From Bacillus sp. T33-2 (GTDB lineage Bacteria > Bacillota > Bacilli > Bacillales > Cytobacillaceae), in assembly GCF_002860205.1 (NCBI RefSeq), contig NZ_PGVB01000007.1, positions 92,061 through 156,060 on the forward strand: DNA of 64,000 nt. Reading direction: 5' to 3'. The translations under genes and the position numbers were made by a program. A model generated the notes under the pieces. That model saw only the letters and a list, made by a program, of their open reading frames with translations. It was not told the DNA's origin and ran no database searches. Below, piece by piece: positions 8,236 to 17,160 of this stretch. How positions within the stretch are numbered: position 1 is the first letter of the stretch; each line of letters opens with the position of its first letter.

Positions 8236-9543
8236 TCAACTCTCAGTAAAATCACGATAATGATCGCGAACAAGTTCAGTCAGACCGATGCTGTCCAGGT
8301 ATTTCGTTGGACATAAAAATGTTACAGTCACAACGCCTGGATGCCGGCCGATTTCAATGCTGCCTGTAACAGTGGCGCGGTTCATCACTTCAGGAACGGT
8401 GATATTTAAAATATCGGCAGCCCTTTGTAAGCCATTTACTGTTGCGTCATTCAAGTTTGCACCTGTGCCTATAAAGGATATCGGCAATGATTCCTCTAAT
8501 TGGCGGACTCCCCACTGTTTACCGACATTCAACGCTGTTTCTTTTTCCTTTTTCGTAATTGGCCTGGCTAAATAGGGCAGGTCCTCAAAAACTGGAAGCA
8601 AAATTGGCCCCTCAAGTGTCAAGCCTTTTATAACTTTGACTTGAAGGTTCACAATCCCTGATACGTCTGTCGTATGCCCTGCAATCTCCCCATCACCTTG
8701 CATTGCATGCATATCGCCTATATACACTCCACCACCGGTTACTTTTACGGGACAAATGAGAATTGCCCCTTCCCGGACACGATTGATATCCATATGGCCA
8801 TCAGTGCGCTGTTCCAATTCTTCCTTTGTGACAGCATAGTCATGAGGGGCTTCAATTAAGAACTGACCAAAATCGCCGGCATTGTGTGAATCAGGCATTG
8901 GCCGTGACGGTGTGGTACCAAGCTGGCCAAGAAAGGGGCGTACCCTTGCCACTGTCCCAACCAGGTCATGGGGTGCGAATGTAACGATTGGATTTTGAAC
9001 AGATTTCTCTGGAGTAGCCATGTATGAACGGCCATCTTTCGCAATTTCTTCAGCTGCTTCCTTAGGCAGCGTAACCCCGACGTTTCGACTGGAATCAAAA
9101 GCCATCGTATAGCCGTTCGTAAATACAAAAGGAGTTACGTCTTCACCACAAGATGCACACCGGATAGCCTCAGGTCCTGTTCCGACAATGTTAGTGTCGG
9201 GATATAACGTACCGCAATTAGGACATTTCACTGCTACGAAAGGATCACCAAGAAACCGGCCCTCCATAGGTTTGTCATTTCCCGATGAAGTAGCAATCGA
9301 GGTTATCTGGATGGATTTAATCCGGATTGCAACCGCATCACCCACCTCGGCTCCTTCAACATACACTGGTTTCGTGACTTCATGCCCACCTCGGATACAC
9401 GGAGTGATCATCGGGCCCCAGCAGCCTGGAGTCGTATTCGCAATGATATGCCCTCCGTCTTTTACAGGTCCAAGCATCTCCTTTTCCGGGTCCAGAATAC
9501 CGTCAGTAAATTCATTAACATATACCGTCTGTTCAGCAGCCAT
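8236..9543 (-). CDS. Acetamidase/formamidase family protein
   Basis: A 435-aa FmdA/AmdA-family amidohydrolase, which hydrolyses acetamide or formamide to the acid and ammonia. The conserved block GGGVYIGDMHAMQGDGEIAG is present, as are GHIIANTTPGCWGP near the N-terminus and IGRHPGVVTVTFLC near the C-terminus. Residues about 110-135 hold two CxxC pairs (CPNCG and CASCG), a likely small zinc ribbon insertion. GGGGAGAATCGT precedes the ATG. Single-gene unit with its own terminator. Substrate could be another short amide; nitrogen-scavenging is the usual role. Confidence 0.88.
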   Translation of the reverse strand: MAAEQTVYVNEFTDGILDPEKEMLGPVKDGGHIIANTTPGCWGPMITPCIRGGHEVTKPVYVEGAEVGDAVAIRIKSIQITSIATSSGNDKPMEGRFLGDPFVAVKCPNCGTLYPDTNIVGTGPEAIRCASCGEDVTPFVFTNGYTMAFDSSRNVGVTLPKEAAEEIAKDGRSYMATPEKSVQNPIVTFAPHDLVGTVARVRPFLGQLGTTPSRPMPDSHNAGDFGQFLIEAPHDYAVTKEELEQRTDGHMDINRVREGAILICPVKVTGGGVYIGDMHAMQGDGEIAGHTTDVSGIVNLQVKVIKGLTLEGPILLPVFEDLPYLARPITKKEKETALNVGKQWGVRQLEESLPISFIGTGANLNDATVNGLQRAADILNITVPEVMNRATVTGSIEIGRHPGVVTVTFLCPTKYLDSIGLTELVRDHYRDFTES

Positions 9544-9976
9544 ACGATTCTCCCCATTTCCTGTTATATTCTTTCGGAAAATTCACACACTATTATTATA
9601 CAAGCTTTTAAGGATTGTAACTAAATTTTGTATCATTTCTCATTCAAAATAAGTGCTATTTTGTTAATGATTCAAACTGCTTGAGTCTGAAAATTGGAAG
9701 CAGACGAGCGAAGGGTATAAAAAAGAGCCACCCTGCCCTCAAAAAAGTTGGAGCCTGGTTGCTCTTTTCCTCTTATATAGTGGTTACTGAATCTACAGTC
9801 ACTTTTTGCTACTTCATTCTGGAATGATCCGGTTTTTTCACATAAATAGTCAAATAGCTTTCCGCCTAACAACACCGTTAAGCAAGCCCCGATTGCAGTG
9901 GATTCATCCCAAGATACAAAATAAAACTCGAATACGCTTATTCATATAAAGAAAACAACGAGGTTCAATAGAGCCA
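9544..9976. other. Intergenic stretch with one terminator hairpin
   Basis: Contains the promoter side of the acetamidase gene and, at 9721-9768, an inverted repeat. A 67-codon ORF in this stretch runs straight through that hairpin and has no ribosome binding site, so I do not regard it as a gene. Confidence 0.5.
9721..9768 (-). terminator. Terminator-like inverted repeat
   Basis: AAAAGAGCCACC (9721-9732) pairs with GGTTGCTCTTTT (9757-9768) with one mismatch; both ends are A/T runs so it can act on either strand. It most likely ends transcription of the small gene at 9977-10225. Confidence 0.7.
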
Positions 9977-10225
9977 TTATATAAAATAGTACTCTCTGTA
10001 TGCCAATTCATTTTGGCCTCTTACGGTGACGTCAGATACTGCGGCCATGTGGAATGGCCGATTAAATTTCAATTCCGCTTTGTCCTTGGCAAATTGCGCC
10101 GTTTCTTCGCTTAGCAGATCTTGTGGATTGTCTGCTCCAAGGACTACCTTAATTTTTGAATCTTCTTTGACGATCTGAATCAATTTAATTTGTGACGCCA
10201 ATTGTTCTTTACTGGGTTTGTTCAT
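9977..10225 (-). CDS. Small hypothetical protein
   Basis: An 82-aa soluble protein (opens MNKPSKEQLASQIKLIQIVK) with no transmembrane segment and no recognised domain. A GGAGTGA ribosome binding site precedes the ATG. It lies downstream of the cysteine desulfurase on the same strand, separated by a degraded region, and is followed by a terminator, so it may be the last gene of that unit. No cysteines are present. Function unknown. Confidence 0.6.
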   Translation of the reverse strand: MNKPSKEQLASQIKLIQIVKEDSKIKVVLGADNPQDLLSEETAQFAKDKAELKFNRPFHMAAVSDVTVRGQNELAYREYYFI

Positions 10226-10326
10226 CAGTTCTCACTCCATTTCTCTTTTTCATGGGACTACACCCATTTTAATTTCGCCCTGAGGCTCCATCCCATTTTA
10301 TAATGACACAATCAATTAATCCGTCG

Positions 10327-10600
10327 AATCCTGGCACTTGTTTTAACTCGTATTAATACTTGCTTTCGGATTTGAAACTTCCACAACCTCATTTTTTGCA
10401 ATTTTTCATAAAGCCAACAAAACGTCTTTTGATTTTTCCATTCCCATAAAAGAAACAATATAATCACATTCTGCTTCGGTAAATATTCAATTGCCCCAAT
10501 TGATGAAGATTTTCAATATGTTAGCCCCTGCCATGTTTGTTTCGGACAATTTTAATATCTTTTTTTGAACAATCAAGCCCATGATATGAAGTTTCACTCC
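10327..10600 (-). pseudogene. Degraded ORF downstream of the cysteine desulfurase
   Basis: AAGGAG followed by GTGAAACTTCATATC and an ATG looks like a real gene start. The frame reads HIMGLIVQKKILKLSETNMA, then hits TGA, resumes FTEAECDYIVSFMGMEKSKD, hits a second TGA after LLAL, and ends KIAKNEVVEVSNPKASINTS. The codon pattern of each block looks coding, so I read it as a gene with point nonsense changes or small indels. Because selenoproteins are predicted nearby, decoding of TGA was considered, but two TGAs and no recognised family make decay more likely. I do not recognise the protein. Confidence 0.4.
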
Positions 10601-10607
10601 TTCAATT

Positions 10608-11723
10608 TCATATCACTTCTTTTAACCAATGCAGCACTTGATTAATTTCGTCTATTGTTGTATCTGAACCTAAACTAATTCTGATCGCACCCATCCCCAC
10701 ATGTTCAGGCACTTTCATTTCTTTCAATACTGGTGATAGCTCAATACTTCCCGAGTGACAGGCAGAGCCGGTTGATGCAGCCAGATTTGGGATTGATGAT
10801 AAAATGTCCTGGCCAACTCTATTCACAAAACTCACATTCAATGTGTTTGGCAGCCGCTTCTCCATGTGCCCATTCAATACAACCTTGTCCCCGTATTCTT
10901 TCTTTAGCTGGGTCCAAAAATAGTCCGTTAACTCTTTCACCTGTTGGGTATTCATGCGAATATTGGCAATTTCGCATGCCTTTCCCAATCCCGTAGCAAG
11001 CAATACATTTTCTGTACCAGCACGCAAACCATTTTCATGTCCAGCCCCATGTATGAGCGGTTCAAGTTCAGTTCCCCTTTTAACATATAAGGCCCCAATT
11101 CCTTTCGGGGCATACAGTTTATGTCCGGCAATCGTCAGCATATCGACCTTTAACTCATTGACATCTATGTGAACCTTGCCGACAGACTGGGAAGCATCTG
11201 AATGAAATGCGATTCCATGCCGTTCCGCAATTTCTCCAATTTCTTTTACAGGCTGCATCGTTCCCACTTCATTGTTCGAGTGCATAATGGTAATTAAAAT
11301 GGTTTCTTTTGTAATAGACTTTTCTACTTCTTCAGGTGACACACTTCCATAACGGTCAACTGAAACATAGGTTACCTTTGCCCCCATTTGTTCGAGGAAT
11401 TTACAAGGGTTCAATATAGCGGGATGTTCGATTTTACTAGTGATAATATGATTGCCTCTTTGTCGGTTCTTATAAAAGTATCCTTTTAATGCAAGGTTGT
11501 TTGCTTCGCTGCCGCCACTGGTAAAAATAATTTCACTTGGTGAACAGGAGATTAGGTCTGCAACCTGTTGTCTCGCTTGCTGCAATAACTCTTTGACAGG
11601 CCCTCCAGCCCAATGGAGGGCAGATGGATTCCCGTAAAAGTAAGTGAGCAAGGGCAGCATCGCATCAGCTACTTCGGGCGCCACCGGCGTACTGGCATTG
11701 TAATCGAGATAGATTTTTTTCAT
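10608..11723 (-). CDS. Cysteine desulfurase (NifS/IscS-like)
   Basis: A 371-aa PLP enzyme that releases sulfur from cysteine as a persulfide (or selenium from selenocysteine). It opens MKKIYLDYNASTPVAPEVAD. The PLP-binding Lys lies in TIAGHKLYAPKGIG (about K202); HSDASQSVGK supplies the cofactor Asp/His region; the persulfide Cys is in AASTGSACHSG (about C322) on a short mobile loop, as in NifS-type group I enzymes. The downstream region is degraded; the HesB-like selenoprotein gene lies 1.3 kb upstream on the same strand and YedE/SirA 5.4 kb away. A role as sulfur or selenium donor to these is inference from proximity. Confidence 0.85.
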   Translation of the reverse strand: MKKIYLDYNASTPVAPEVADAMLPLLTYFYGNPSALHWAGGPVKELLQQARQQVADLISCSPSEIIFTSGGSEANNLALKGYFYKNRQRGNHIITSKIEHPAILNPCKFLEQMGAKVTYVSVDRYGSVSPEEVEKSITKETILITIMHSNNEVGTMQPVKEIGEIAERHGIAFHSDASQSVGKVHIDVNELKVDMLTIAGHKLYAPKGIGALYVKRGTELEPLIHGAGHENGLRAGTENVLLATGLGKACEIANIRMNTQQVKELTDYFWTQLKKEYGDKVVLNGHMEKRLPNTLNVSFVNRVGQDILSSIPNLAASTGSACHSGSIELSPVLKEMKVPEHVGMGAIRISLGSDTTIDEINQVLHWLKEVI

Positions 11724-12016
11724 CAGCTATGTAGTCCTCTCGGATAATAAATTTTAAGAGGGTCAAGGCAACTTATTGGCTCCATTGGCACCCTCTGTAT
11801 ATAAAATTAATGATGACTTTTTGTATTTCACCCCAAATAACGAATTATCTTAGTAGAATGCTAAACCATATGAGGACTTCAATCCATACATTTAAAAATC
11901 CTTTCCTAGTTAAAACAAAAAAAGTTTTGTTAAATGTTTCAATTATTTGTTAACATCTGAACCTTAATACGGCTTGTCTATGAATCTACGATAATTCCTT
12001 CCTACCCTTGGACCTA

Positions 12017-12724
12017 TCATTCTGGTTTCAAAATCCCGGCCTCAAAATTGTCAAGCACACTAAATAACAGAGACTTGGCCCCGTATAAAAGCCGTTCCTG
12101 ATTCACCCAAAGCGCTGAGTCCTGTATGAAATCGCCCTTTGGCATTTCACTGCCGTAAATCTGCTCAAGGCGGTTAATAACATCGCCCGTGAACTCCGGA
12201 TGGAATTGCAATCCGAGAACCCGGTCTGCATATGAAAAGGCCTGGTTTGTGCAGCCCTGGTTTGAGGCCAGACGAACGGCTCCTTTTGGAAGATCATAGG
12301 TGTCTCCATGGAATTGGAATGCCGTAAAGGAGTCGGGCACTCCATTAAAGAGCCTGGATTCTCCAACATCTTCTATTTTCTCAATCTGCCACCAGCCAAT
12401 TTCCTTATGTACATGAGGATATACTTTTCCGCCCAAAGCGTTAGCCAGCATCTGGGCACCGAGGCAAATCCTCAACACCCATTTTCCCTGGTCGACCGCT
12501 TCCCGTATAAACTCCTTCTCCTTGATTAACCATGGAAAAGCGTCTTCCTCATAAGCTCCCATCCTGCCTCCCAAGATCACCAGCATATCAAACTGGTCCA
12601 CCGAAGGAAGAGTTTCATTGGCATACATCTGGGTACGTGACAATGTATGCATTTTTTCGTTAGCCCATTCTTCAATATACCCGGGTGTCGCCAATTCATC
12701 GTTTTGAATGTAATGAATCTTCAT
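12017..12724 (-). CDS. Class I glutamine amidotransferase-like protein
   Basis: A 235-aa stand-alone glutamine amidotransferase-fold protein. It has DMLVILGGRMGAYEED, the nucleophile elbow RICLGAQMLANALGG (Cys near residue 87; the usual Gly before the Cys is Ile here), and the LGLQFHPEFT His/Glu pair. Such proteins resemble GMP synthase amidotransferase domains, and members act on gamma-glutamyl compounds or are uncharacterised. GGGAGAG precedes the ATG. It is a single-gene unit; substrate unknown. Confidence 0.8.
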   Translation of the reverse strand: MKIHYIQNDELATPGYIEEWANEKMHTLSRTQMYANETLPSVDQFDMLVILGGRMGAYEEDAFPWLIKEKEFIREAVDQGKWVLRICLGAQMLANALGGKVYPHVHKEIGWWQIEKIEDVGESRLFNGVPDSFTAFQFHGDTYDLPKGAVRLASNQGCTNQAFSYADRVLGLQFHPEFTGDVINRLEQIYGSEMPKGDFIQDSALWVNQERLLYGAKSLLFSVLDNFEAGILKPE

Positions 12725-12833
12725 AGTTTCTCTCCCATCACTATTTATACGGTTATTCTCTATAAGTTGCTACTTCAACTTTACGCCGATAGAAAAAACG
12801 TCTATTCCTTCTTGGATCAACACACCCGGTACC

Positions 12834-12879
12834 AAGCAAAAAGACAACATCCCCCCTGATGTGATGTCTTGTTGCTTTT
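12834..12879. terminator. Long terminator-like inverted repeat
   Basis: Arms AAGCAA...AAGACAACATC and GATGTGATGTCTT...TTGCTTTT pair with small bulges. It lies between the hesB-like terminator and the amidotransferase promoter; the gene it serves is unclear. Confidence 0.5.
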
Positions 12880-12990
12880 GTTATTAATAATGATCTGAAA
12901 GAACCGCACTTCCTTCTTCTTAATCTTGTTTATTTCCCGCCACATTTTGTAATCCAGTTCATTCTGGTTGCATAAGTAAAGTAACAAAAC

Positions 12991-13026
12991 AAAAAAGCCA
13001 CTGTTTAGTATAAATACAGCGGCTTC
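12991..13026 (-). terminator. Rho-independent terminator of the HesB-like gene
   Basis: On the minus strand GCCGCTGT pairs with ACAGTGGC (one mismatch), followed by TTTTTTG. It starts 10 bases past the stop codon of the HesB-like gene. Confidence 0.75.
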
Positions 13027-13035
13027 TTACATTAT

Positions 13036-13347
13036 TTAGCTGCTTTTTATTAATTTCATCCCAAAAGTTAAAACCTCATAACTAGTTTTTAGAATAAATC
13101 CATAATTTTTTTTATAATCGATTACTATATCTGCATCAAGGTGGCTAATCACCGTTGGGTCTATTAATATGGTAATTTCATTAACTTTGAACACTTCATC
13201 ATTTTGCATCTGCCCACCCTGGGCAAGTTCGTACACATAGGTCGCACCTCAACCGGTGGTACGGACTTCATTAATCCTAATGGTTGGTTCCGCACCAAGT
13301 ACATTGAGAAGCTGCTGAGTTGCATCTTTGGTTATATTAACTTTCAT
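13036..13347 (-). CDS. HesB-like protein with in-frame TGA, predicted selenoprotein
   Basis: Read through one TGA (13249-13251), the gene gives a 103-aa protein: MKVNITKDATQQLLNVLGAE, then INEVRTTG-U-GATYVYELA, and a C-terminal half ending YGFILKTSYEVLTFGMKLI. This resembles the HesB/IscA-like fold, and HesB-like proteins are an established bacterial selenoprotein family with Sec in place of Cys. The predicted residue is U33; the protein has no Cys at all. Downstream of the TGA a hairpin (TGCCC-AGGGT-GGGCA) has the G-rich apical loop about 28 bases away, within the range described for bacterial SECIS elements. The ATG at 13347 is the natural N-terminal start. The alternative is a nonsense mutation in a pseudogene; the intact downstream frame and the second selenoprotein candidate at 18394 argue against it. 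Confidence 0.7.
13210..13226 (-). promoter_or_regulatory. SECIS-like hairpin in the HesB-like mRNA
   Basis: On the minus strand TGCCC pairs with GGGCA around the loop AGGGT. The loop begins 28 bases after the in-frame TGA and is rich in G at its 5' side, as known bacterial SECIS loops are. Folding was judged by eye only. Confidence 0.5.
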
Positions 13348-13434
13348 TTTTTTCACCTCAATGTTACTTTACCCTACCCAGCTAAATGCAATCGAGAAAA
13401 TTTTTTTATCATATTCTTTGTTCATTCAAAAAAA

Positions 13435-14964
13435 TCAGCCATAGACCACTTCTTTTTCTCCTCGCTCAAGTGCCTGTTCTTTTGCTCTGCTTAATCCAAG
13501 CGTCTTTGCTGTTGAAGCATGAATATCATTGAAAAATTCAGGGTTGTCTACTAGTGACACGCCATAGGAAGGAAGCATTTCGATAATTTTTGGTTCCCAC
13601 TCTTTCATATGCTGTGGGAAGCATTTTTCCAACAACTCAAGCATGACGTGAACGGCAGTGGAAGCACCAGGGGAAGCGCCGAGCAGCGCAGCTACCGATC
13701 CGTCAGCTGCACTTACAACTTCCGTCCCAAACTGAAGTGTTCCTTTGCCTGCCTCGGTGTCTTTGATCACTTGCACCCGTTGGCCCGCAACCACTATTTC
13801 CCAATCCTCGTTTTTGGCGTTTGGAATGAACTCGCGCAATTCTTCCATGCGCTTTTCATTCGATAGCATAACCTGCTGGATCAGGTATTTGGTCAATGCC
13901 ATCTCTTTTGCACCTGCCGCAAGCATCGTAATGAGGTTATTCGGTTTTACTGAATTGATTAAATCCAAATTTGAACCAGTTTTTAAGAACTTTGGCGAGA
14001 ACCCGGCAAATGGCCCGAACAGCAATGCTTTTTGGTTGTCGATATATCTAGTGTCCAGATGCGGAACAGACATTGGAGGAGCGCCAACTTTCGCTTTCCC
14101 GTACAGTTTGGCATGATGCTGCTCCACAACTTCCGGATTGTTGCATACCATAAACAGTCCGCTTACCGGGAATCCGCCAATATGTTTTGACTCAGGAATA
14201 CCGGTTTTCTGCAGTAAAGGCAGACTTCCGCCACCGCCGCCGATAAAGACGAATTTTGCCGTATGGCGTTCGATGTTGCCGGTAGTCATGTTCCACACTT
14301 TTAATTCCCACAAGCCGTCACTCGTACGTTTGATATCTTCCACAGTATGCTTGTATTTGACCTCGACGTTTTGGCTCTCCAAGTGCTCAAACAGCATGCG
14401 TGTCAACGCACCAAAGTTGACATCGGTTCCAGAATCGATTTTCGTTGCCGCTATCGGTTCTTTCGATGTGCGGCCTTCCATGATAAGTGGAATCCATTCC
14501 TTCAGTTTTTCAGGGTCATCGGTAAATTCCATCCCTTGAAACAGGGGATTGTTTAACAACGTTTCAAAACGTTTTTTCAAAAAGGTTACATTTTGTTCCC
14601 CTAGTACCAAACTCATATGCGGTATAGGCATGATAAAGTCCTGCGGATTGCGGATCAGATTGCTCTTTACAAGATAAGACCAAAACTGTCTTGAAAGCTG
14701 AAACTGCTCATTAATTTTTATCGCTTTGCTAATATCAATCGACCCGTCAGGTTTTTCGGTTGTATAGTTAAGCTCGCACAGGGCAGCATGGCCGGTCCCC
14801 GCATTATTCCATTCGTTAGAACTTTCTTCCGCTGCATTTTCAAGCTTTTCAAATACTTTGATGTCCCATTCAGGTGCTAGCGCTTTCAATAATGACCCCA
14901 AAGTCGCGCTCATGACCCCGGCGCCAATTAAGATTACGTCTGTATTGTTCTGCATGCTGTTCAT
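13435..14964 (-). CDS. mqo: Malate:quinone oxidoreductase
   Basis: A 509-aa FAD-dependent, membrane-associated dehydrogenase that oxidises malate to oxaloacetate and passes electrons to quinone. The FAD motif [17 protein letters not shown] is at the N-terminus; [36 protein letters not shown] and [19 protein letters not shown] are characteristic Mqo blocks. Length is normal and no key segment is missing. The start is an ATG with a GGGGGG stretch 14 bases ahead, a loose spacing. It is a single-gene unit, with the HesB-like gene 87 bases downstream. Confidence 0.93.
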   Translation of the reverse strand: MNSMQNNTDVILIGAGVMSATLGSLLKALAPEWDIKVFEKLENAAEESSNEWNNAGTGHAALCELNYTTEKPDGSIDISKAIKINEQFQLSRQFWSYLVKSNLIRNPQDFIMPIPHMSLVLGEQNVTFLKKRFETLLNNPLFQGMEFTDDPEKLKEWIPLIMEGRTSKEPIAATKIDSGTDVNFGALTRMLFEHLESQNVEVKYKHTVEDIKRTSDGLWELKVWNMTTGNIERHTAKFVFIGGGGGSLPLLQKTGIPESKHIGGFPVSGLFMVCNNPEVVEQHHAKLYGKAKVGAPPMSVPHLDTRYIDNQKALLFGPFAGFSPKFLKTGSNLDLINSVKPNNLITMLAAGAKEMALTKYLIQQVMLSNEKRMEELREFIPNAKNEDWEIVVAGQRVQVIKDTEAGKGTLQFGTEVVSAADGSVAALLGASPGASTAVHVMLELLEKCFPQHMKEWEPKIIEMLPSYGVSLVDNPEFFNDIHASTAKTLGLSRAKEQALERGEKEVVYG

Positions 14965-15192
14965 GATAAACTAACGTACCCCCCATATTTTACAAAAGGA
15001 TCAGACGTTCCTGCTCACAATCTCACAAACAATAAGATGCTACCCCGAACGTTCCTTTTTATGAATTAATTAAAAGTATATAATAATCTATTATAATTAT
15101 TTTTATATTAAAATATCTACTATTTTGATAATTATAAACTATTTAAAGTTGTTAAAAAAGGGAAAATTACGTTCATAAAGCCCCGGGAATAG

Positions 15193-15244
15193 AAAAAACC
15201 AAAGCCTCAACCCTGCTTCCAGCATGGTTAAAGCTTTGGTTTTC
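15193..15244 (-). terminator. Rho-independent terminator downstream of degV region
   Basis: AAAACCAAAGCCTCAACC faces GGTTAAAGCTTTGGTTTT with one mismatch; T/A runs at both ends. It lies directly after the gene remnant at 15259-15432. Confidence 0.8.
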
Positions 15245-15258
15245 TGTTACGAGTGAAT

Positions 15259-15432
15259 TTACCACATCAAATTTTTCATATGGTCACGGTAATGTTTTTT
15301 AGAATCTTGGAAGGTATCAAGCAGCGTTCTAAATGTGAATTCTTCTTTAAAGTCAATTACTAACCTTTTTGATGATTTCTTCAACCGGTTTATCCTTTTT
15401 ATCATTTATCTTCCTAACATTTTCCAGAACCG
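15259..15432 (-). pseudogene. C-terminal remnant of an unrecognised gene
   Basis: Minus-strand frames give VLENVRKINDKKDKPVEEII followed by KKVSN, then after a one-base shift FKEEFTFRTLLDTFQDSKKH and a tail ending HMKNLMW before TAA and a good terminator. No start codon or ribosome binding site is present, so it looks like the 3' end of a lost gene that once preceded the terminator. I do not recognise the family. Confidence 0.35.
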
Positions 15433-15435
15433 TAC

Positions 15436-16287
15436 CTAAATTTCTAATCCAGCAATCCCGAACCCCCCAGGTCCAGAGTGAGTAGAAATCATTGCACCAG
15501 CTTGAATCCACTTTACATTTTCAAAACCAGTTTCCTTTGCGATTTCATCCATCCGATGCATGATGCTTTCATCGAGTCCGATTGAATATAGAAAATAAAG
15601 TTGTTCTCTTTTTATATCGTAATCATTTAAATAATCTCGCATGAGTTTTTCAGCAACTACGCTCATTTTCCCACGGTATTTTTTAGTAGAAACAAGTTTT
15701 CCTTCAATTAATTCAATGCATGGCTTTATTTTTAACAAAGCCCCTCCGAGATAAGCAATATTACTTACGCGTCCACCCGCTCTTAAAAATTCTAAGCTTC
15801 CGGGAATGAAAGCCAGTCTTGATTTCGGAACCATTGATTCTATTTTTTCTATTAAGCGTATCGGTTCAATCGTAGGTTCTTTCTCTAACAAGGTAACAGC
15901 ATACATGACAATTGCAGTTAATCCACCAGTAACATTCAAAGCATCAATTAGAAAAAGATCTTCAAACTCTTCCGCTGCGATCATCGCATTTTGAAAGGAA
16001 GAAGATGCCTTAGACGTATAACCAATATGAATAATGATGCAATCAGGATCATTCACCCTTATTTTCTTAAAAAACTCATGATACTCATGGGTATTTGTAG
16101 CCGATGTGGAGGGTATTTTTTTTGTACGCTCATAATAGGCATAAATATCCTTTACGGGTAGAGAACCATCTAAATAATCCTCTCTATCCATGATGACGTG
16201 CATTGGGACGACTTGAACATCATATTTACGAGCTAAATCTTCTGGTAAATCCGCTCCACTCTCTGTCGTTATAATAATCCTTCTCAT
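15436..16287 (-). CDS. DegV-family fatty-acid-binding protein
   Basis: A 283-aa DegV/FakB-type protein. These bind a fatty acid and, with the FakA kinase, feed it into phospholipid synthesis. It has the N-terminal IIITTESGADLPEDLARKY, the TSATNTHEYHEFFKKI loop, SLEFLRAGGRVSNIAYLGG and the final GAMISTHSGPGGFGIAG, all diagnostic. AAAGGGG precedes the ATG. It stands between the selenoprotein cluster and a truncated acyl-CoA ligase copy; the gene itself is intact. Confidence 0.9.
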   Translation of the reverse strand: MRRIIITTESGADLPEDLARKYDVQVVPMHVIMDREDYLDGSLPVKDIYAYYERTKKIPSTSATNTHEYHEFFKKIRVNDPDCIIIHIGYTSKASSSFQNAMIAAEEFEDLFLIDALNVTGGLTAIVMYAVTLLEKEPTIEPIRLIEKIESMVPKSRLAFIPGSLEFLRAGGRVSNIAYLGGALLKIKPCIELIEGKLVSTKKYRGKMSVVAEKLMRDYLNDYDIKREQLYFLYSIGLDESIMHRMDEIAKETGFENVKWIQAGAMISTHSGPGGFGIAGLEI

Positions 16288-16467
16288 TTAATGTTCCCCT
16301 TTCGAATTACATGCATTACTGTTCGTCCTTCATTGTTATGACCTACTCTAACTATACATTAAAAGAGCAGGGATAAACCCTGCATATTTGTCGAAATGAT
16401 ATTGAATTGAAATGAACTTAGTAAGAATATCAATCTATGATTGTTGCAGCATGAAACCATGAAAATC

Positions 16468-16713
16468 GATATTAGCTATGAGCCTTCTCTTTACCAATTT
16501 TTTCATTCTCGCGATCCCTTAAAACTACACGTCTGATTTTTCCGGAATCCGTTTTTGGCAAATGTTCTACGAACTCAATGATTCTAGGATATTTATAGGG
16601 TGCGGTTATTTGCTTTACAAAATTTTGAAGTTCTTTAATGAGTTCATCGGATTCTTCTACTCCCTTTTGTAAAACAATGAAAGCTTTCACGACATTGCCC
16701 CTAATTTCATCGG
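16468..16713 (-). pseudogene. Truncated copy of the MbcS-like acyl-CoA ligase 3' end
   Basis: The last 80 or so codons of the ligase at 18747-20348 are repeated here with high similarity: both carry [36 protein letters not shown] and [11 protein letters not shown]. The copy loses homology upstream of the PDEIRGN segment and has no adenylation domain, so it cannot be a functional ligase. With 18743-18985 it forms a pair of direct repeats of about 245 bp that bracket the yedE-sirA genes. Confidence 0.85.
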
Positions 16714-17160
16714 GTTTTCACTCCAAACCTTAGGCAACGATAGAGGTAGCCATACTACTAGTTAACCATACGGAAGTCACAATAAATAGGAAAACTTTTT
16801 TGGGAATTTGACATATATATGACTTTTTATGTGACACTGCATCATTAACAACAATTCCCTCCACATATTTCTAAATTACACACTTCAGGGGCCGCATTTA
16901 AATGAATACTTCTCCTCCTGCAACTATATATATTCCAGACATTAGCAGCCCCCTGGTATTCACTATTCCGATTCTTTTCAGTTGAACTTATTGATAAATT
17001 GAATTGCTATATAACCCTTTAACCCATATATTAGTGAATGATTAAGCTTTTAGAATGACTGGAAATCCTGATCTATTTTTGTATTAATAAGCACATTTCA
17101 TGGTGCCGGCAATAAGGGCCGTCTCCATGGTCTTTGCAAACAAGGGGGAGTTAAGGTTTA
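16714..17160. other. Upstream region of yedE
   Basis: About 450 bases without an ORF. It ends in AAGGGGGAG, the ribosome binding site of yedE. TTGACATATATATGAC near 16808 could supply a -35 but no good -10 follows. I see no known riboswitch fold. Confidence 0.4.

Noticed and set aside
9672..9875. 67-codon minus-strand ORF
   Set aside because: It runs through a terminator hairpin and has no ribosome binding site.
13609..14556. Several plus-strand ORFs inside mqo
   Set aside because: Antisense shadows of a complete malate:quinone oxidoreductase gene.
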